Below are positions 17,528-25,855 of a stretch of 64,000 nucleotides of DNA, piece after piece. The notes beneath the pieces were generated by a model. The model was given only the letters and a program-made list of their open reading frames with translations, was not told the origin of the DNA and made no database searches. Positions within the stretch are counted from its first letter, which is position 1. The number at the start of each line of letters is the position of its first letter. The position numbers and the translations under genes were made by a program. Source of the stretch: Acidobacteriaceae bacterium (lineage in GTDB: Bacteria > Acidobacteriota > Terriglobia > Terriglobales > Acidobacteriaceae). The stretch covers positions 1 through 64,000 of the forward strand of contig PMHV01000024.1 in assembly GCA_003156805.1 (NCBI GenBank), given 5' to 3'.

Positions 17528-18205
17528 ATGGCGACCACAGTACATGAACCACCAAGAGCCGGACGAGAAGACGATTCCCCGCCACGGCCGTCCGGCAACG
17601 GCGGCGGACGAAACCTGATTCCGGCAAGCGGAGACTTGCGCGCTGTGAAACGCTACTCGCCACCGCCGGCCTTCACCGGTATCTGGGTGGTGCTCGCCTC
17701 GATTACGATGACTTTCCTGGCGTTCACCAGCGCCTTGGTCGTTCGCCAGGGGTCGGGCTCAGACTGGCGGCACCTCACTCTTCCCCGGGTCCTTTATCTG
17801 AACACACTGGTTCTATTCGCCAGCAGCATCGCACTCGAGATCGGGCGGCGGCAGGTTCGCGCGTTCTTCAAAGGCGTAAAGGACCGTGCAGCAAACCCCG
17901 CGCGCTGGCTGTCTATCGCCTTATTCCTCGGCTTGCTTTTTGTGGCGGGCCAAGTTGCGGCCTGGCTGCAATTGCGTTCGCGGGGACTCTACCTGGCCAC
18001 CGGTCCGAACAGTTCTTTTTTTTATGTGCTGACGGCGGCCCACGCAGTGCACGTGCTGGGCGGGCTGGGTGGACTGGCGCGGGTAATTCGCAAGCTGAAG
18101 CAATCGACGCTGCGAAAAAGTACGTTGGACGCTACCGCCCACTATTGGCATTTTATGGACGGTCTTTGGGTGTATCTGCTTTGGCTGCTGTGGATGAAAC
18201 TGTAA
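17528..18205 (+). CDS. Cytochrome c oxidase subunit III family protein (first paralogue)
   Basis: 225 residues. A charged, Gly/Pro-rich 45-residue N-terminus is followed by about five membrane helices. Family features: FTGIWVVLASITMTFLAF, AWLQLRSRGLYLATGPNSSF, FYVLTAAHAVHVLGGLGGL and the C-terminal ATAHYWHFMDGLWVYLLWLL, the HYWHFMDxxW signature of subunit III. It lies directly between coxA and a second subunit III homologue, with 25 bp to the latter. Together they probably make up the subunit III part of the complex, as in oxidases where subunit III is split or doubled. Which one occupies the canonical place is not clear. Confidence 0.85.
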   Translation: MATTVHEPPRAGREDDSPPRPSGNGGGRNLIPASGDLRAVKRYSPPPAFTGIWVVLASITMTFLAFTSALVVRQGSGSDWRHLTLPRVLYLNTLVLFASSIALEIGRRQVRAFFKGVKDRAANPARWLSIALFLGLLFVAGQVAAWLQLRSRGLYLATGPNSSFFYVLTAAHAVHVLGGLGGLARVIRKLKQSTLRKSTLDATAHYWHFMDGLWVYLLWLLWMKL

Positions 18206-18230
18206 CACTGAGAAAAAATCAGGAGGGGCC

Positions 18231-18848
18231 GTGAGCCACGCCGATTTGACCTTGGAAGGATACTCCGCGGCGATAATGCCGCCCGCATTCTCGATTCCTG
18301 CGAAAAAGATGGCGATGTGGCTTTTCATCATCGCCGACTCGGCCACGTTTGCCGCGTGCCTGGTGGCTTATGGTTATCTCCGCGTCGCCGATGCCCACTG
18401 GCCCAGACCCTTCCACAGCATCACGAACGTAGCCATCATGACGGTGATTCTAGTCACCAGCAGCCTGACCATGCTCTTTGGCATCGATGCAGCCAAGGCG
18501 GGGGACAAAGCGAAGGCCGTCCGCTGGACCATGATCACCGCCGCCGGCGGCATTCTTTTTGCCCTCCTGCACATTCGCGAGTGGCTTGGACTGATCGACG
18601 AAGGCATGCGCTTGTTTCAGAATCCCTGGGGCTCGGCCCTGTTCGGCGCATCTTTTTTCAGCATCACTGGTTTGCACCTTTTGCACGTGACCGGTGGCGT
18701 CATTGCGTTAATTGTAGTCGGCATTCGCTACAAGGGCGGCCGTTACAATTCTGACGATTTAGAAATCACCGGCCTCTACTGGCACTTTGTGGATCTGGTC
18801 TGGATGTTTGTGGTGCCGCTGGTCTATCTTTTAAACCTTTCCCACTAA
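18231..18848 (+). CDS. Cytochrome c oxidase subunit III family protein (second paralogue)
   Basis: 205 residues from GTG 18231, which follows a strong AGGAGGGG ribosome-binding site. About five membrane helices. Family features: KKMAMWLFIIADSATFAACL, the conserved REWLGLIDEGMRLFQNPWGS, FFSITGLHLLHVTGG and the terminal TGLYWHFVDLVWMFVVPLVY. This copy is closer to the usual heme-copper subunit III in its C-terminal signature (YWHFVDxVW). It is followed 25 bp later by subunit IV. Confidence 0.88.
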   Translation: MSHADLTLEGYSAAIMPPAFSIPAKKMAMWLFIIADSATFAACLVAYGYLRVADAHWPRPFHSITNVAIMTVILVTSSLTMLFGIDAAKAGDKAKAVRWTMITAAGGILFALLHIREWLGLIDEGMRLFQNPWGSALFGASFFSITGLHLLHVTGGVIALIVVGIRYKGGRYNSDDLEITGLYWHFVDLVWMFVVPLVYLLNLSH

Positions 18849-18873
18849 AGGATCCCGTCAGGAGATCGAAGCT

Positions 18874-19185
18874 ATGGCAACTGCCGAAGCGCATCGCAGC
18901 AGCACCGGGAAATACATCGTGGTATACGTCTGCATTCTCGCAATCGCGGCACTGCAGTTTGTCATCGCCTACTCCAATCTCGATGGATCGCAGATGCTGG
19001 CCCGCATGTTAGTGCTGGCCACCATCGAAGCAGCCCTGGCGGTTTTGTTTTTCATGCATCTGTGGATGGAGAATCGCGGGCTGCTCTGGTTCGTCGTGAT
19101 TCTCACAGGATTCGTCATCTTTGCGATGCAATATAGCTGGACTGACAGTTTCCGTCTGCTGAACGGCGTTCCGTGGGCGAAGTAG
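18874..19185 (+). CDS. Cytochrome c oxidase subunit IV family protein
   Basis: 103 residues with three predicted helices: YIVVYVCILAIAALQFVIAY, MLARMLVLATIEAALAVLFF and WFVVILTGFVIFAMQYSW. The motif ATIEAALAVLFFMHL is typical of the small prokaryotic COX4/COX4_pro subunit. It supports assembly or stability of the oxidase and is not catalytic. Ribosome-binding site GGAGA, 25 bp after the second subunit III gene. Confidence 0.82.
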   Translation: MATAEAHRSSTGKYIVVYVCILAIAALQFVIAYSNLDGSQMLARMLVLATIEAALAVLFFMHLWMENRGLLWFVVILTGFVIFAMQYSWTDSFRLLNGVPWAK

Positions 19186-19216
19186 TACCCCGAGACGCCG
19201 TGGTAAGGAGGAGTTA

Positions 19217-19507
19217 ATGAAGACTCTCAAATCAGCCCAGGCCGCAAGCTTCGCGCTGGCAGCGCTGGTTGTGCTGTTGGCTGCCCCGTCGGCCTTTTCG
19301 CAGAACTGTGCTCTCTGTTACACGCAAGCCGCTTCTGCGGGATCTCGCATGATTCAAGCGCTGCGCAGCGGAATTCTGGTGCTGATTATTCCTCCCACAT
19401 TCATGTCTGTCGGCATGATTTTCGTGGTTCGCCACAAGAGCAATCAGTTCAAGCGGAACGACGAAGACGCAGATGACGACGACCGCTATGACAGGCAGGA
19501 TTCTTAA
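19217..19507 (+). CDS. Small secreted/membrane protein with CALC motif, end of oxidase operon
   Basis: 96 residues. A signal peptide (MKTLKSAQAASFALAALVVL...AFS) is followed by QNCALCYTQAASAG, one CxxC pair just after the predicted cleavage site, then a membrane helix (GILVLIIPPTFMSVGMIFVV) and a charged, Asp-rich cytoplasmic tail (NDEDADDDDRYDRQD). Strong AAGGAGG ribosome-binding site, 31 bp after subunit IV. I recognise similar small proteins beside oxidase genes but know of no assigned function; a role in copper or thiol handling during assembly is only a guess. Confidence 0.6.
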   Translation: MKTLKSAQAASFALAALVVLLAAPSAFSQNCALCYTQAASAGSRMIQALRSGILVLIIPPTFMSVGMIFVVRHKSNQFKRNDEDADDDDRYDRQDS

Positions 19508-19582
19508 TCGTCAGAGCTGTTCTCAAGCTAAAGCCGGTCGCGCAACGGTCGAGTAGAGTGCGCACCCGAACCAGCACAGTGG

Positions 19583-20893
19583 TTATTTCCTGCACACCAC
19601 TCCGCCCTTCATCACAAATGTGACGTTCTGTACGGCGCTGATATCGGCCAGAGGATCGCCGGAAACTGCCACGATGTCTGCCAGGGAACCCGCGTCCAGC
19701 GCGCCGATTTGTCCCTCCCAGCCGAGCAGCTTTGCCCCATTTAGAAAGTCCGCTTGCAGCACCGCCAGCGGCGACATGCCATATTTCACCATCAGCACCA
19801 GCTCCCGGGCCTGCGTTCCATGAGGAAACGGTCCCACATCCGATCCCACAGCCATCGGCACTCCCGCCGCCACCTGCTTGCGAAATTCCTGCACCTTCAG
19901 GTCGAGCATTTGCCGCTCGCGTGTGGCCTGCGCCGGCGATGCCGCATGATCGGCAAAGTATTCGAAGATGGTGAAAGTGGGGACGGCGAAAATCTGCTTC
20001 TCGCGCATAAGCCGCATCGTCTCGTCGCCAAGCTGATTGGCATGGTCGATAGAAGTTACCCCAGCTTGCGCCGCGTAGAGAGTGCCCGGCTCACCGGTGG
20101 CATGAACCGCAACCCGTTTGCCCAGCCGAGCCGCCTCTTGCACCGCCGCGCTCAGTTCGGCTTCCGTGTATTGATAAATCGTCGAGAGCCGCCCATCACG
20201 TACCGTGTCCGGGCCGGTTTCGTAGATCTTGGTGAAGTCTGCGCCTTCTTTGTATTGCCGGCGCATGACAGTCACGAGTTCGTCTTTACTATTCGCATAG
20301 TCAGCGTTGGGCAGTACGCGCTGCTCCGGGTTGTAGCCGATGGCGTCTTCGTGCCCGCCCAGGATGTTCACCGCATTGCCGCTAACGCGCAGCCGCGGCC
20401 CGGGAATGCTGCCGTCATCAATCGCGTCGCGCACCGCCGTGTCCGCGGAGCCTGCACCTTCGGTACCCATGTCGCGCTCAGCCGTAAAACCGGCCATGAG
20501 ATCGGCGCGAGCCGCGAGCGTGGCTGAAATGGTGCGCTGCGCCACGGATTCCTGAATGGTCTGCAAATCCTCCGCGCCCGGATGCAGAAAAAGATGCACG
20601 TGCGCATCAATCAGGCCAGGCATCAACGTGCGATCGCCCAGGTCAATTATTTCCGCACCGGCCGGATGCTTCACCGTCGACCCGGCCTCGACAATGCGTT
20701 CGCCCTCGACGAGCACTTCCCCAGGTTTCAGCACGCGTCCGGTCTTAATATCGAGCAAGCGTGCGGCGTGCAGTACGATCGCGTGCTCAGAAGCAAGCGA
20801 GGCTGGGGTTTGCGCCGTCAATGCTGGCCCGTGTAGGACCGAAGAAAGGAGAAGGGATAGCAAGAATCCTGGAAGAAAGTGAGGTTTGTTCAT
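19583..20893 (-). CDS. Secreted amidohydrolase family protein
   Basis: About 436 residues from ATG 20893, chosen because it begins the signal sequence MNKPHFLPGFLLSLLLSS; the frame is open 12 codons further. Metal-dependent hydrolase of the imidazolonepropionase/prolidase-like amidohydrolase group. Motifs: beta-sandwich start LHAARLLDIKTGRVLKPGEV, metal site GLIDAHVHLF, carboxylated-Lys region around the phrase GADFTKIYETG, HATGEPG, SIDHANQLGD and the catalytic Asp in AVGSDVGPFPHG. Secreted members hydrolyse cyclic amides or dipeptides; substrate unknown. It follows glnD by 49 bp on the same strand but has no obvious link to nitrogen signalling. Confidence 0.85.
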   Translation of the reverse strand: MNKPHFLPGFLLSLLLSSVLHGPALTAQTPASLASEHAIVLHAARLLDIKTGRVLKPGEVLVEGERIVEAGSTVKHPAGAEIIDLGDRTLMPGLIDAHVHLFLHPGAEDLQTIQESVAQRTISATLAARADLMAGFTAERDMGTEGAGSADTAVRDAIDDGSIPGPRLRVSGNAVNILGGHEDAIGYNPEQRVLPNADYANSKDELVTVMRRQYKEGADFTKIYETGPDTVRDGRLSTIYQYTEAELSAAVQEAARLGKRVAVHATGEPGTLYAAQAGVTSIDHANQLGDETMRLMREKQIFAVPTFTIFEYFADHAASPAQATRERQMLDLKVQEFRKQVAAGVPMAVGSDVGPFPHGTQARELVLMVKYGMSPLAVLQADFLNGAKLLGWEGQIGALDAGSLADIVAVSGDPLADISAVQNVTFVMKGGVVCRK

Positions 20894-20942
20894 CTCAGCA
20901 AGGGATGGTACCACCGAGGGTATGGGCAAGCCAGCGCCGGCT

Positions 20943-23528
20943 CTACTCGCTCTTTATTTCCTCCAGCAAGGCCTTCTCCACTTTTTTCTGGTGTTCCGCG
21001 GTCAACTTTTTTCCGCCAGAAGTCAAGTAGAACGCGTCGATCGCCATTTGACCTTCCGTATCGATCAGCGCGATCTCAATGTTGCATTTCTGACGGGAAA
21101 GACAGGAACTGACCCGGTGCAGCAGCCGCGGCCGGTCTTGCGCAATCACTTCGAGCAGTGTGCTGGTCGCCGAACATGTATCGTCGAATTCAATCTTGGT
21201 TTCCACCTTCACTTTGGCGATCGCGCTTTTCTCGCCGCGCTGCCGGTCGCGGAGCATACGATCCAAATCCGCCTCGCCCAGCAATACGTCGGTGATGCTG
21301 CGCTTGAATCGCTCCCATTCCGAGAGGTTCAGCTCCAGCGTGCGAAAGCGGTCGGTAAAATAAATAGTGTCCACTACGGTTCCTGCCTGGTTCGAGAAGG
21401 CGTTGGCCTTCACAATGTTCATGCCCCATGCCGCGAGAACGCCCGTCAATGTGGCAAACAGCGAAGGCCGGTCCTTCGTCACCAGCGTTAACTCGTACCA
21501 GTGCCGGCCGCGCTTAAGATCGACCTGTACCGCAGTCCTGCTCAGTTGCTCGGCGATTTCCATATGCCGCATCACGTCTTCGGCGGAATGCACGCGAAGA
21601 TAACGCTGCGGAAATCCCTCCACAAAGTCTTTGAACTTGCTCCCAGTCACAGATGCCAGGCTGCGCAGGCGTATAAGCTTTTCGTCGTTTACGTCGGTGT
21701 GTACGCGCTGGTCCGCGCTGTGATTCAGGTAGTTCGCTGCGCTGATGTAAATCTGCCACACATTCTCGGCCTTCCACGGAGTCAGCGCCTCAGGATTCAC
21801 AGCCTTGATATCCGCATATGTCAGCAGGCAGAGCATTTTCAGCCGCTCCGGCGTTCCCAGCCTTTCCGCGAAAGCCGCCACCGTCTCGGGATTGAAAATG
21901 TCGCGCCGCAGCACCGCCGACATCTCCAGGTGATTCGCGATCAAGAACAACACCGACGCGCGCTCGCTGGGTTCCACGTCCAGCCGGTCGAGGCAGCGGC
22001 CGGCGATCTCCACGCTTGCCTCCACATGATTGCCGCCGGGTACGCCTTTTCCCGTGTCGTGCAAAAGCAGAGCGAGATAAAGCATCTCGGGATCTTCCAG
22101 CTCTCCCAGCAATTCGGCGTAACGCTTATCCCATTCCGATTGCGATTGGTTCAAGCGGTGTAAACTCTCGATCGCGAGAAACGAATGCTCATCCACGGTA
22201 AAGCGATGGTAAAAATCCCGCACCACCAACGAATCAATCGGTTTCAGTTCCGGCAGCAACAACGTCAGAAGGCGCAGCGAATGCATGGCGCGCAGTGCGT
22301 CGGCGGCGTGCGGTTGCAGCAAAGTCTCCTGCAGATAGAGCCAAAGTTCTGCCCCCCGCGGCGGCGTTGCCGCCAGCGACGGCAGCGCTTGTTCGATACG
22401 ATACTCGGTTGTGGTGCTCAGCTTGAGTCCGTGATGGGCAATGAAGTGAAAAAGGCGCAGCAACATTTCGGGATCTTGCAGAGCCGAGGTCTGCTGCAGA
22501 AAAACCAGTCCGTCTACCACGGAAAAATCCGACGTCGAGAGCCTCGACCGCCAGCTCTGGAACTGCCGGTAGAGTGACGACCAAGCCTCGGGGATCTCTT
22601 CCAGCAATTGCGTCACGGTGCGCTGGATGGCGCGGGCGTGCCCGAAGTAAATCCGCATCCAATCCGCTGCGGTAAGTCCGGCCGAGCCGATTTTCAGCTC
22701 TGCGGCTTCGTCCTGCGCCTCCCAGCTCAGCGTGTTGTCGTCGCGCCCATGGCGGAAATGCAGGAAACATCGCGCCGCCATCAGGAACTCCAGCGCCGCG
22801 TCGAGCTGCCTGCGAAGTGGCGCCCGCCACGAACTGGCATCGGGCCAGTCGTGCAACTTGTCCATGGTGGAAATCAGCGCCAGCCAGCAAGCCACGTTGT
22901 AGTCGCGCAGCCCCCCCGGAGTTTCTTTCAAATTCGGTTCGAGGTGAAACACCGTCTGCCCGAACTTGCCATGGCGATCGCGTGTCACTTCAGCGAGTCC
23001 CTGCAGCAACGGCTTCGCCTCACGCATCACTAACTTCGGAATGACCTTATCGTGCAGGCGGAGAAAAAGATCACGGTCCCCCGCCAGATAGCGGCAATCG
23101 AGAAGAGAGATTGTGAACTCGGTGTTGTTCGGGTCGAAGCGATCGCATTCGGTCAGGGTACGTGACGCCGGACTAAGTTTTACTTTCAGATCCCAAATTT
23201 CCTGCGAGAAGCGCCGTATGGGATCCTTCCAGTCCCGTTCTCCATTTTGATCGGCATAGAGAAAGAGCAGATCAATATCAGAGTAGGGAAACAGCCAGCC
23301 ACGTCCGAAGCCTCCCGTCGCCACCAGCGCAAAATCCCGCGGCCCTTGCTCGTCGGCAGAGATCAATTCCCGCCACAACCGCCGAAGGATTTCCTCGATC
23401 AGCCGGGTGCGGTCCGCCACGGCGGCGCGGCCGTCTCCTTTGGCCGCGAAGTCACGCTCAATGCGCGCCGATTCCTCGGCCAGGATGCCTCGCAGTTCAT
23501 TGATGAGTGGTGAGGACGCAGTCGTCAT
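20943..23528 (-). CDS. glnD: PII uridylyltransferase/uridylyl-removing enzyme GlnD
   Basis: 861 residues, the usual length. It senses glutamine and uridylylates or deuridylylates PII. Domains in order: nucleotidyltransferase with GGFGRGWLFPYSDIDLLFL, a helical linker with the conserved ETPGGLRDYN (KETPGGLRD), an HD phosphohydrolase domain with LLHDTGKGVPGGNHVEASVE, and two C-terminal ACT domains (HWYELTLVTKDRPSLFATLT and LLEVIAQDRPRLLHRVSSCL). It lies downstream of, and is transcribed with, the PII gene at 23670-24008, so modifier and target are paired. No amtB or glnA lies in the window. Confidence 0.95.
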   Translation of the reverse strand: MTTASSPLINELRGILAEESARIERDFAAKGDGRAAVADRTRLIEEILRRLWRELISADEQGPRDFALVATGGFGRGWLFPYSDIDLLFLYADQNGERDWKDPIRRFSQEIWDLKVKLSPASRTLTECDRFDPNNTEFTISLLDCRYLAGDRDLFLRLHDKVIPKLVMREAKPLLQGLAEVTRDRHGKFGQTVFHLEPNLKETPGGLRDYNVACWLALISTMDKLHDWPDASSWRAPLRRQLDAALEFLMAARCFLHFRHGRDDNTLSWEAQDEAAELKIGSAGLTAADWMRIYFGHARAIQRTVTQLLEEIPEAWSSLYRQFQSWRSRLSTSDFSVVDGLVFLQQTSALQDPEMLLRLFHFIAHHGLKLSTTTEYRIEQALPSLAATPPRGAELWLYLQETLLQPHAADALRAMHSLRLLTLLLPELKPIDSLVVRDFYHRFTVDEHSFLAIESLHRLNQSQSEWDKRYAELLGELEDPEMLYLALLLHDTGKGVPGGNHVEASVEIAGRCLDRLDVEPSERASVLFLIANHLEMSAVLRRDIFNPETVAAFAERLGTPERLKMLCLLTYADIKAVNPEALTPWKAENVWQIYISAANYLNHSADQRVHTDVNDEKLIRLRSLASVTGSKFKDFVEGFPQRYLRVHSAEDVMRHMEIAEQLSRTAVQVDLKRGRHWYELTLVTKDRPSLFATLTGVLAAWGMNIVKANAFSNQAGTVVDTIYFTDRFRTLELNLSEWERFKRSITDVLLGEADLDRMLRDRQRGEKSAIAKVKVETKIEFDDTCSATSTLLEVIAQDRPRLLHRVSSCLSRQKCNIEIALIDTEGQMAIDAFYLTSGGKKLTAEHQKKVEKALLEEIKSE

Positions 23529-23669
23529 GACGATGGATCGCTCCTCGTGTGCCGCATGCCACCGGGGAGAGGCCTGGTGACACGCCGCTTTTCAGATGCT
23601 TTCCTGTCGCGTCCCAGTGGAATTGCTGCTGCCCAATCTATCTGCGATCTGCCCAGCGGATCGCTTGTG

Positions 23670-24008
23670 TCACAATGCTCCCTCGCCCCGCTCATCATTG
23701 CGGATGCGAATCGCTTCTTCGACGCGCGACAGGAAAATCTTTCCGTCGCCGATCTTGCCGGTGCGCGCCGCCGAGATAATCGCCTGCACTGCTTTGTCCA
23801 CCATGGTATCGGCCAACACCATCTCGATCTTGGTCTTCGGGATCAGATCAACGCTGTACTCGCGCCCGCGGTAGACCTCGGTATGACCCTTTTGCCGGCC
23901 ATGCCCGCGCACCTCGATCACCGTCATGCCTTCCACGCCGGCCTCCTGCAACGCGGTCTTTACCGCTTCCAGTTTGGAGTTTTGGATGACTGCCTCGACC
24001 TTGGTCAT
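23670..24008 (-). CDS. glnB: Nitrogen regulatory protein PII
   Basis: 112 residues from ATG 24008; seven more in-frame residues lie upstream but the family begins MxKVEAVI. Trimeric sensor of 2-oxoglutarate, ATP/ADP and, through GlnD, glutamine. The T-loop carries the uridylylation site Tyr in YRGREYSVDLIPKTKIEMVL; the ATP-binding segment is TGKIGDGKIFLSRVEEAIRI; the N-terminal helix is LEAVKTALQEAGVEGMTVIE. The C-terminus (RIRNDERGEGAL) resembles GlnB/GlnK. GlnB and GlnK cannot be separated from sequence alone; pairing with glnD instead of amtB favours a GlnB-type role. Confidence 0.93.
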   Translation of the reverse strand: MTKVEAVIQNSKLEAVKTALQEAGVEGMTVIEVRGHGRQKGHTEVYRGREYSVDLIPKTKIEMVLADTMVDKAVQAIISAARTGKIGDGKIFLSRVEEAIRIRNDERGEGAL

Positions 24009-24137
24009 TTTTGTCGTCTTAGTCTTCAATTCCCCCGGACGCAGTCAGGCACAAACCTTCTCTGTAACTGTACCGTTCCTGGCGGCTTCAGGGAAATCGA
24101 ATCTATTTATCCCTTCCATCAGGATTTGTTTTACAGC

Positions 24138-24611
24138 TCACCTCGTCACCTGCTGTTTCGCCTTTGAGAAATCCTCCACCACGAACAACTGCCCGTCGCG
24201 CTCGGCAACCCCCACGCCGATCGAATCGATATCTGCATCCAGTAGGTTGGCGCGGTGATTCGGGGATCTCAAAAACTCATTGTAAACGGCCTCCACGCTC
24301 GCTCCCTGGACGACGTTTTCCGAAAGCGAATAAAAGTGGCATCCGGCTTGCGTGGCGCGGGAAGGCAAAGTGGCTTCGCCGGCAAAGACATGCTGCGCCG
24401 CACCGTGCTTCGCCATTTGCAACGCGTGCCGCCGCGCGGCAGTTGCCAGAGCCTCATCCCACCTGAGCGCGGGCAGACCCTGCGCCCGGCGCGCTTGATT
24501 CGCCGCTGCGAACAACTGCCGCTCTGCGGTTGTAGAGGCTTGCGTCCATGCCAACAAGACAAAAACCCAACTGATTGTCAGCACAGCGGCGCAACGGATT
24601 ACGATTCGCAT
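24138..24611 (-). CDS. CAP/SCP-domain secreted protein
   Basis: 157 residues from ATG 24611, with signal sequence MRIVIRCAAVLTISWVFVLL. The rest is one CAP (SCP/TAPS) domain: LFAAANQARRAQGLPALRWD, ATAARRHALQMAKHG, the SENVVQGAS motif, LRSPNHRANLLDADIDSIGV and VGVAERDGQLFVVEDF. The canonical His and Glu of CAP proteins appear present (H in ARRHALQMA, E in SENV). Bacterial members are secreted and mostly uncharacterised. It sits between the PII gene and a cytochrome gene on the same strand. Confidence 0.88.
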   Translation of the reverse strand: MRIVIRCAAVLTISWVFVLLAWTQASTTAERQLFAAANQARRAQGLPALRWDEALATAARRHALQMAKHGAAQHVFAGEATLPSRATQAGCHFYSLSENVVQGASVEAVYNEFLRSPNHRANLLDADIDSIGVGVAERDGQLFVVEDFSKAKQQVTR

Positions 24612-24640
24612 GGCAACTCCATACTGAGCCATCACTTGGC

Positions 24641-25789
24641 TTACTCTTTCGGCCCTCCTGCCGGCTCCGGAGGCCTGGCAAACTTCGCATCGTCCACCGG
24701 AACGTTCTGTTTCACTTCTGTCACCTGGATCGTGAATCTTCCGCTCGGCCGCGCCAGCGTCCAGCGAAACGGAATCTTTACCCCGTTGGCCTCGCGATAG
24801 TCAGCGTAATCGATTTGCGTCGGCAGCTGTCCCAACGGTGTCTCGCCATATCGAACCAGGCGCACGAGCAGGCCCGACTGCTCGTCGAAATACAGTCGAA
24901 CCGGCGGCTTGTCTGCGCGCCGTCCAAAAACTTCGTAGGCTTCGTGATCGCCAATCTTCTCAGTTCCTCCCACTCGCACCTCGGCAAACATCTGTTTCAA
25001 TTGCGCCGCGGAGTGAAGGTCGGCGTCCATCGCCGCTCCCTCCAGATCGGGTCCGTGCATCTCGCGCACCGGACGTCCCGGAGCGCCCAGCCAGCCTTCG
25101 TGTCCATCAAAGACAGTGATACTGTCCCCGTTCGCCATGTGCATGAACGAAACTCGCTTCTTCGGATCTTTCGAGAAGATCTCGATGGCAACATCGCGGC
25201 CACCAACGTTGATCGTGCCCTTCTGCACCCGGCTGGTTATCTTGTTGACGGCGTCCGCGCCGCCTATAGCTTGCAGGTATTTGTCGAAAAGCTGATCGGC
25301 GGTCGGTCCCGTGGGCTTCTTCGCGTCATCTTCCTCGGCTTTCTTCGGCTCGCCAAATCCTTCTTTTGCGTCTTCGGCCATGACAAGCGGCGTCCCGACC
25401 GGGTCCGTGTTCCCGCGATGGCAGGTATAACAGGTGACTTCGCGATGCCGGTCAAAATTGTCGGCATTGATGGCGAAGGTCATTTCCATCATCTTGCGCG
25501 CGGTTTGCTTCGGCTTCTTATCGTCTTTTTCAAATGCGCCCTGCACGTGGCAGAAATCGCACTCCACGCCCAGCGACGCCGTGATGAACTGCATCGCGGG
25601 AATCACCTGATCGGCAGGAACTCCCTTCAGCACCTGGATATTCTTGAACTGTTGCTCGGCCAGTCTTGGCCCTTGAGGGGCAGCGGCTAGCGCTGTGTTC
25701 GACTGCGCCTTCGCCCCTAAGATCGCAACTCCGCCAGCCACAAACACTGCCAACATTCCCACAATCAACGCCGGTATCTTTTTCTTCAT
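24641..25789 (-). CDS. Diheme c-type cytochrome, reaction-centre cytochrome-like
   Basis: 382 residues from ATG 25789, which starts a signal peptide (MKKKIPALIVGMLAVFVAGG). The N-terminal part resembles the photosynthetic reaction-centre cytochrome c subunit domain often found in non-photosynthetic acidobacteria: FKNIQVLKGVPADQVIPAMQ, FITASLGVECDFCHV with heme site CDFCH, then MMEMTFAINADNF and the second site CYTCH in REVTCYTCHRG. After an acidic linker, the C-terminal half (LFDKYLQAIGGADAVNKITS ... IQVTEVKQNVPVDDAKF) looks like an outer-membrane lipoprotein-sorting-type beta domain. Electron partners unknown. Codon 13 was preferred over upstream Met codons 1 and 10. Confidence 0.8.
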   Translation of the reverse strand: MKKKIPALIVGMLAVFVAGGVAILGAKAQSNTALAAAPQGPRLAEQQFKNIQVLKGVPADQVIPAMQFITASLGVECDFCHVQGAFEKDDKKPKQTARKMMEMTFAINADNFDRHREVTCYTCHRGNTDPVGTPLVMAEDAKEGFGEPKKAEEDDAKKPTGPTADQLFDKYLQAIGGADAVNKITSRVQKGTINVGGRDVAIEIFSKDPKKRVSFMHMANGDSITVFDGHEGWLGAPGRPVREMHGPDLEGAAMDADLHSAAQLKQMFAEVRVGGTEKIGDHEAYEVFGRRADKPPVRLYFDEQSGLLVRLVRYGETPLGQLPTQIDYADYREANGVKIPFRWTLARPSGRFTIQVTEVKQNVPVDDAKFARPPEPAGGPKE

Positions 25790-25855
25790 TCCAGTCATCG
25801 CTCTTGCCTCAGTTGGAGTCTTCAAAGTCTAACAGGGTGCCTCGCTCCAGGAAAT

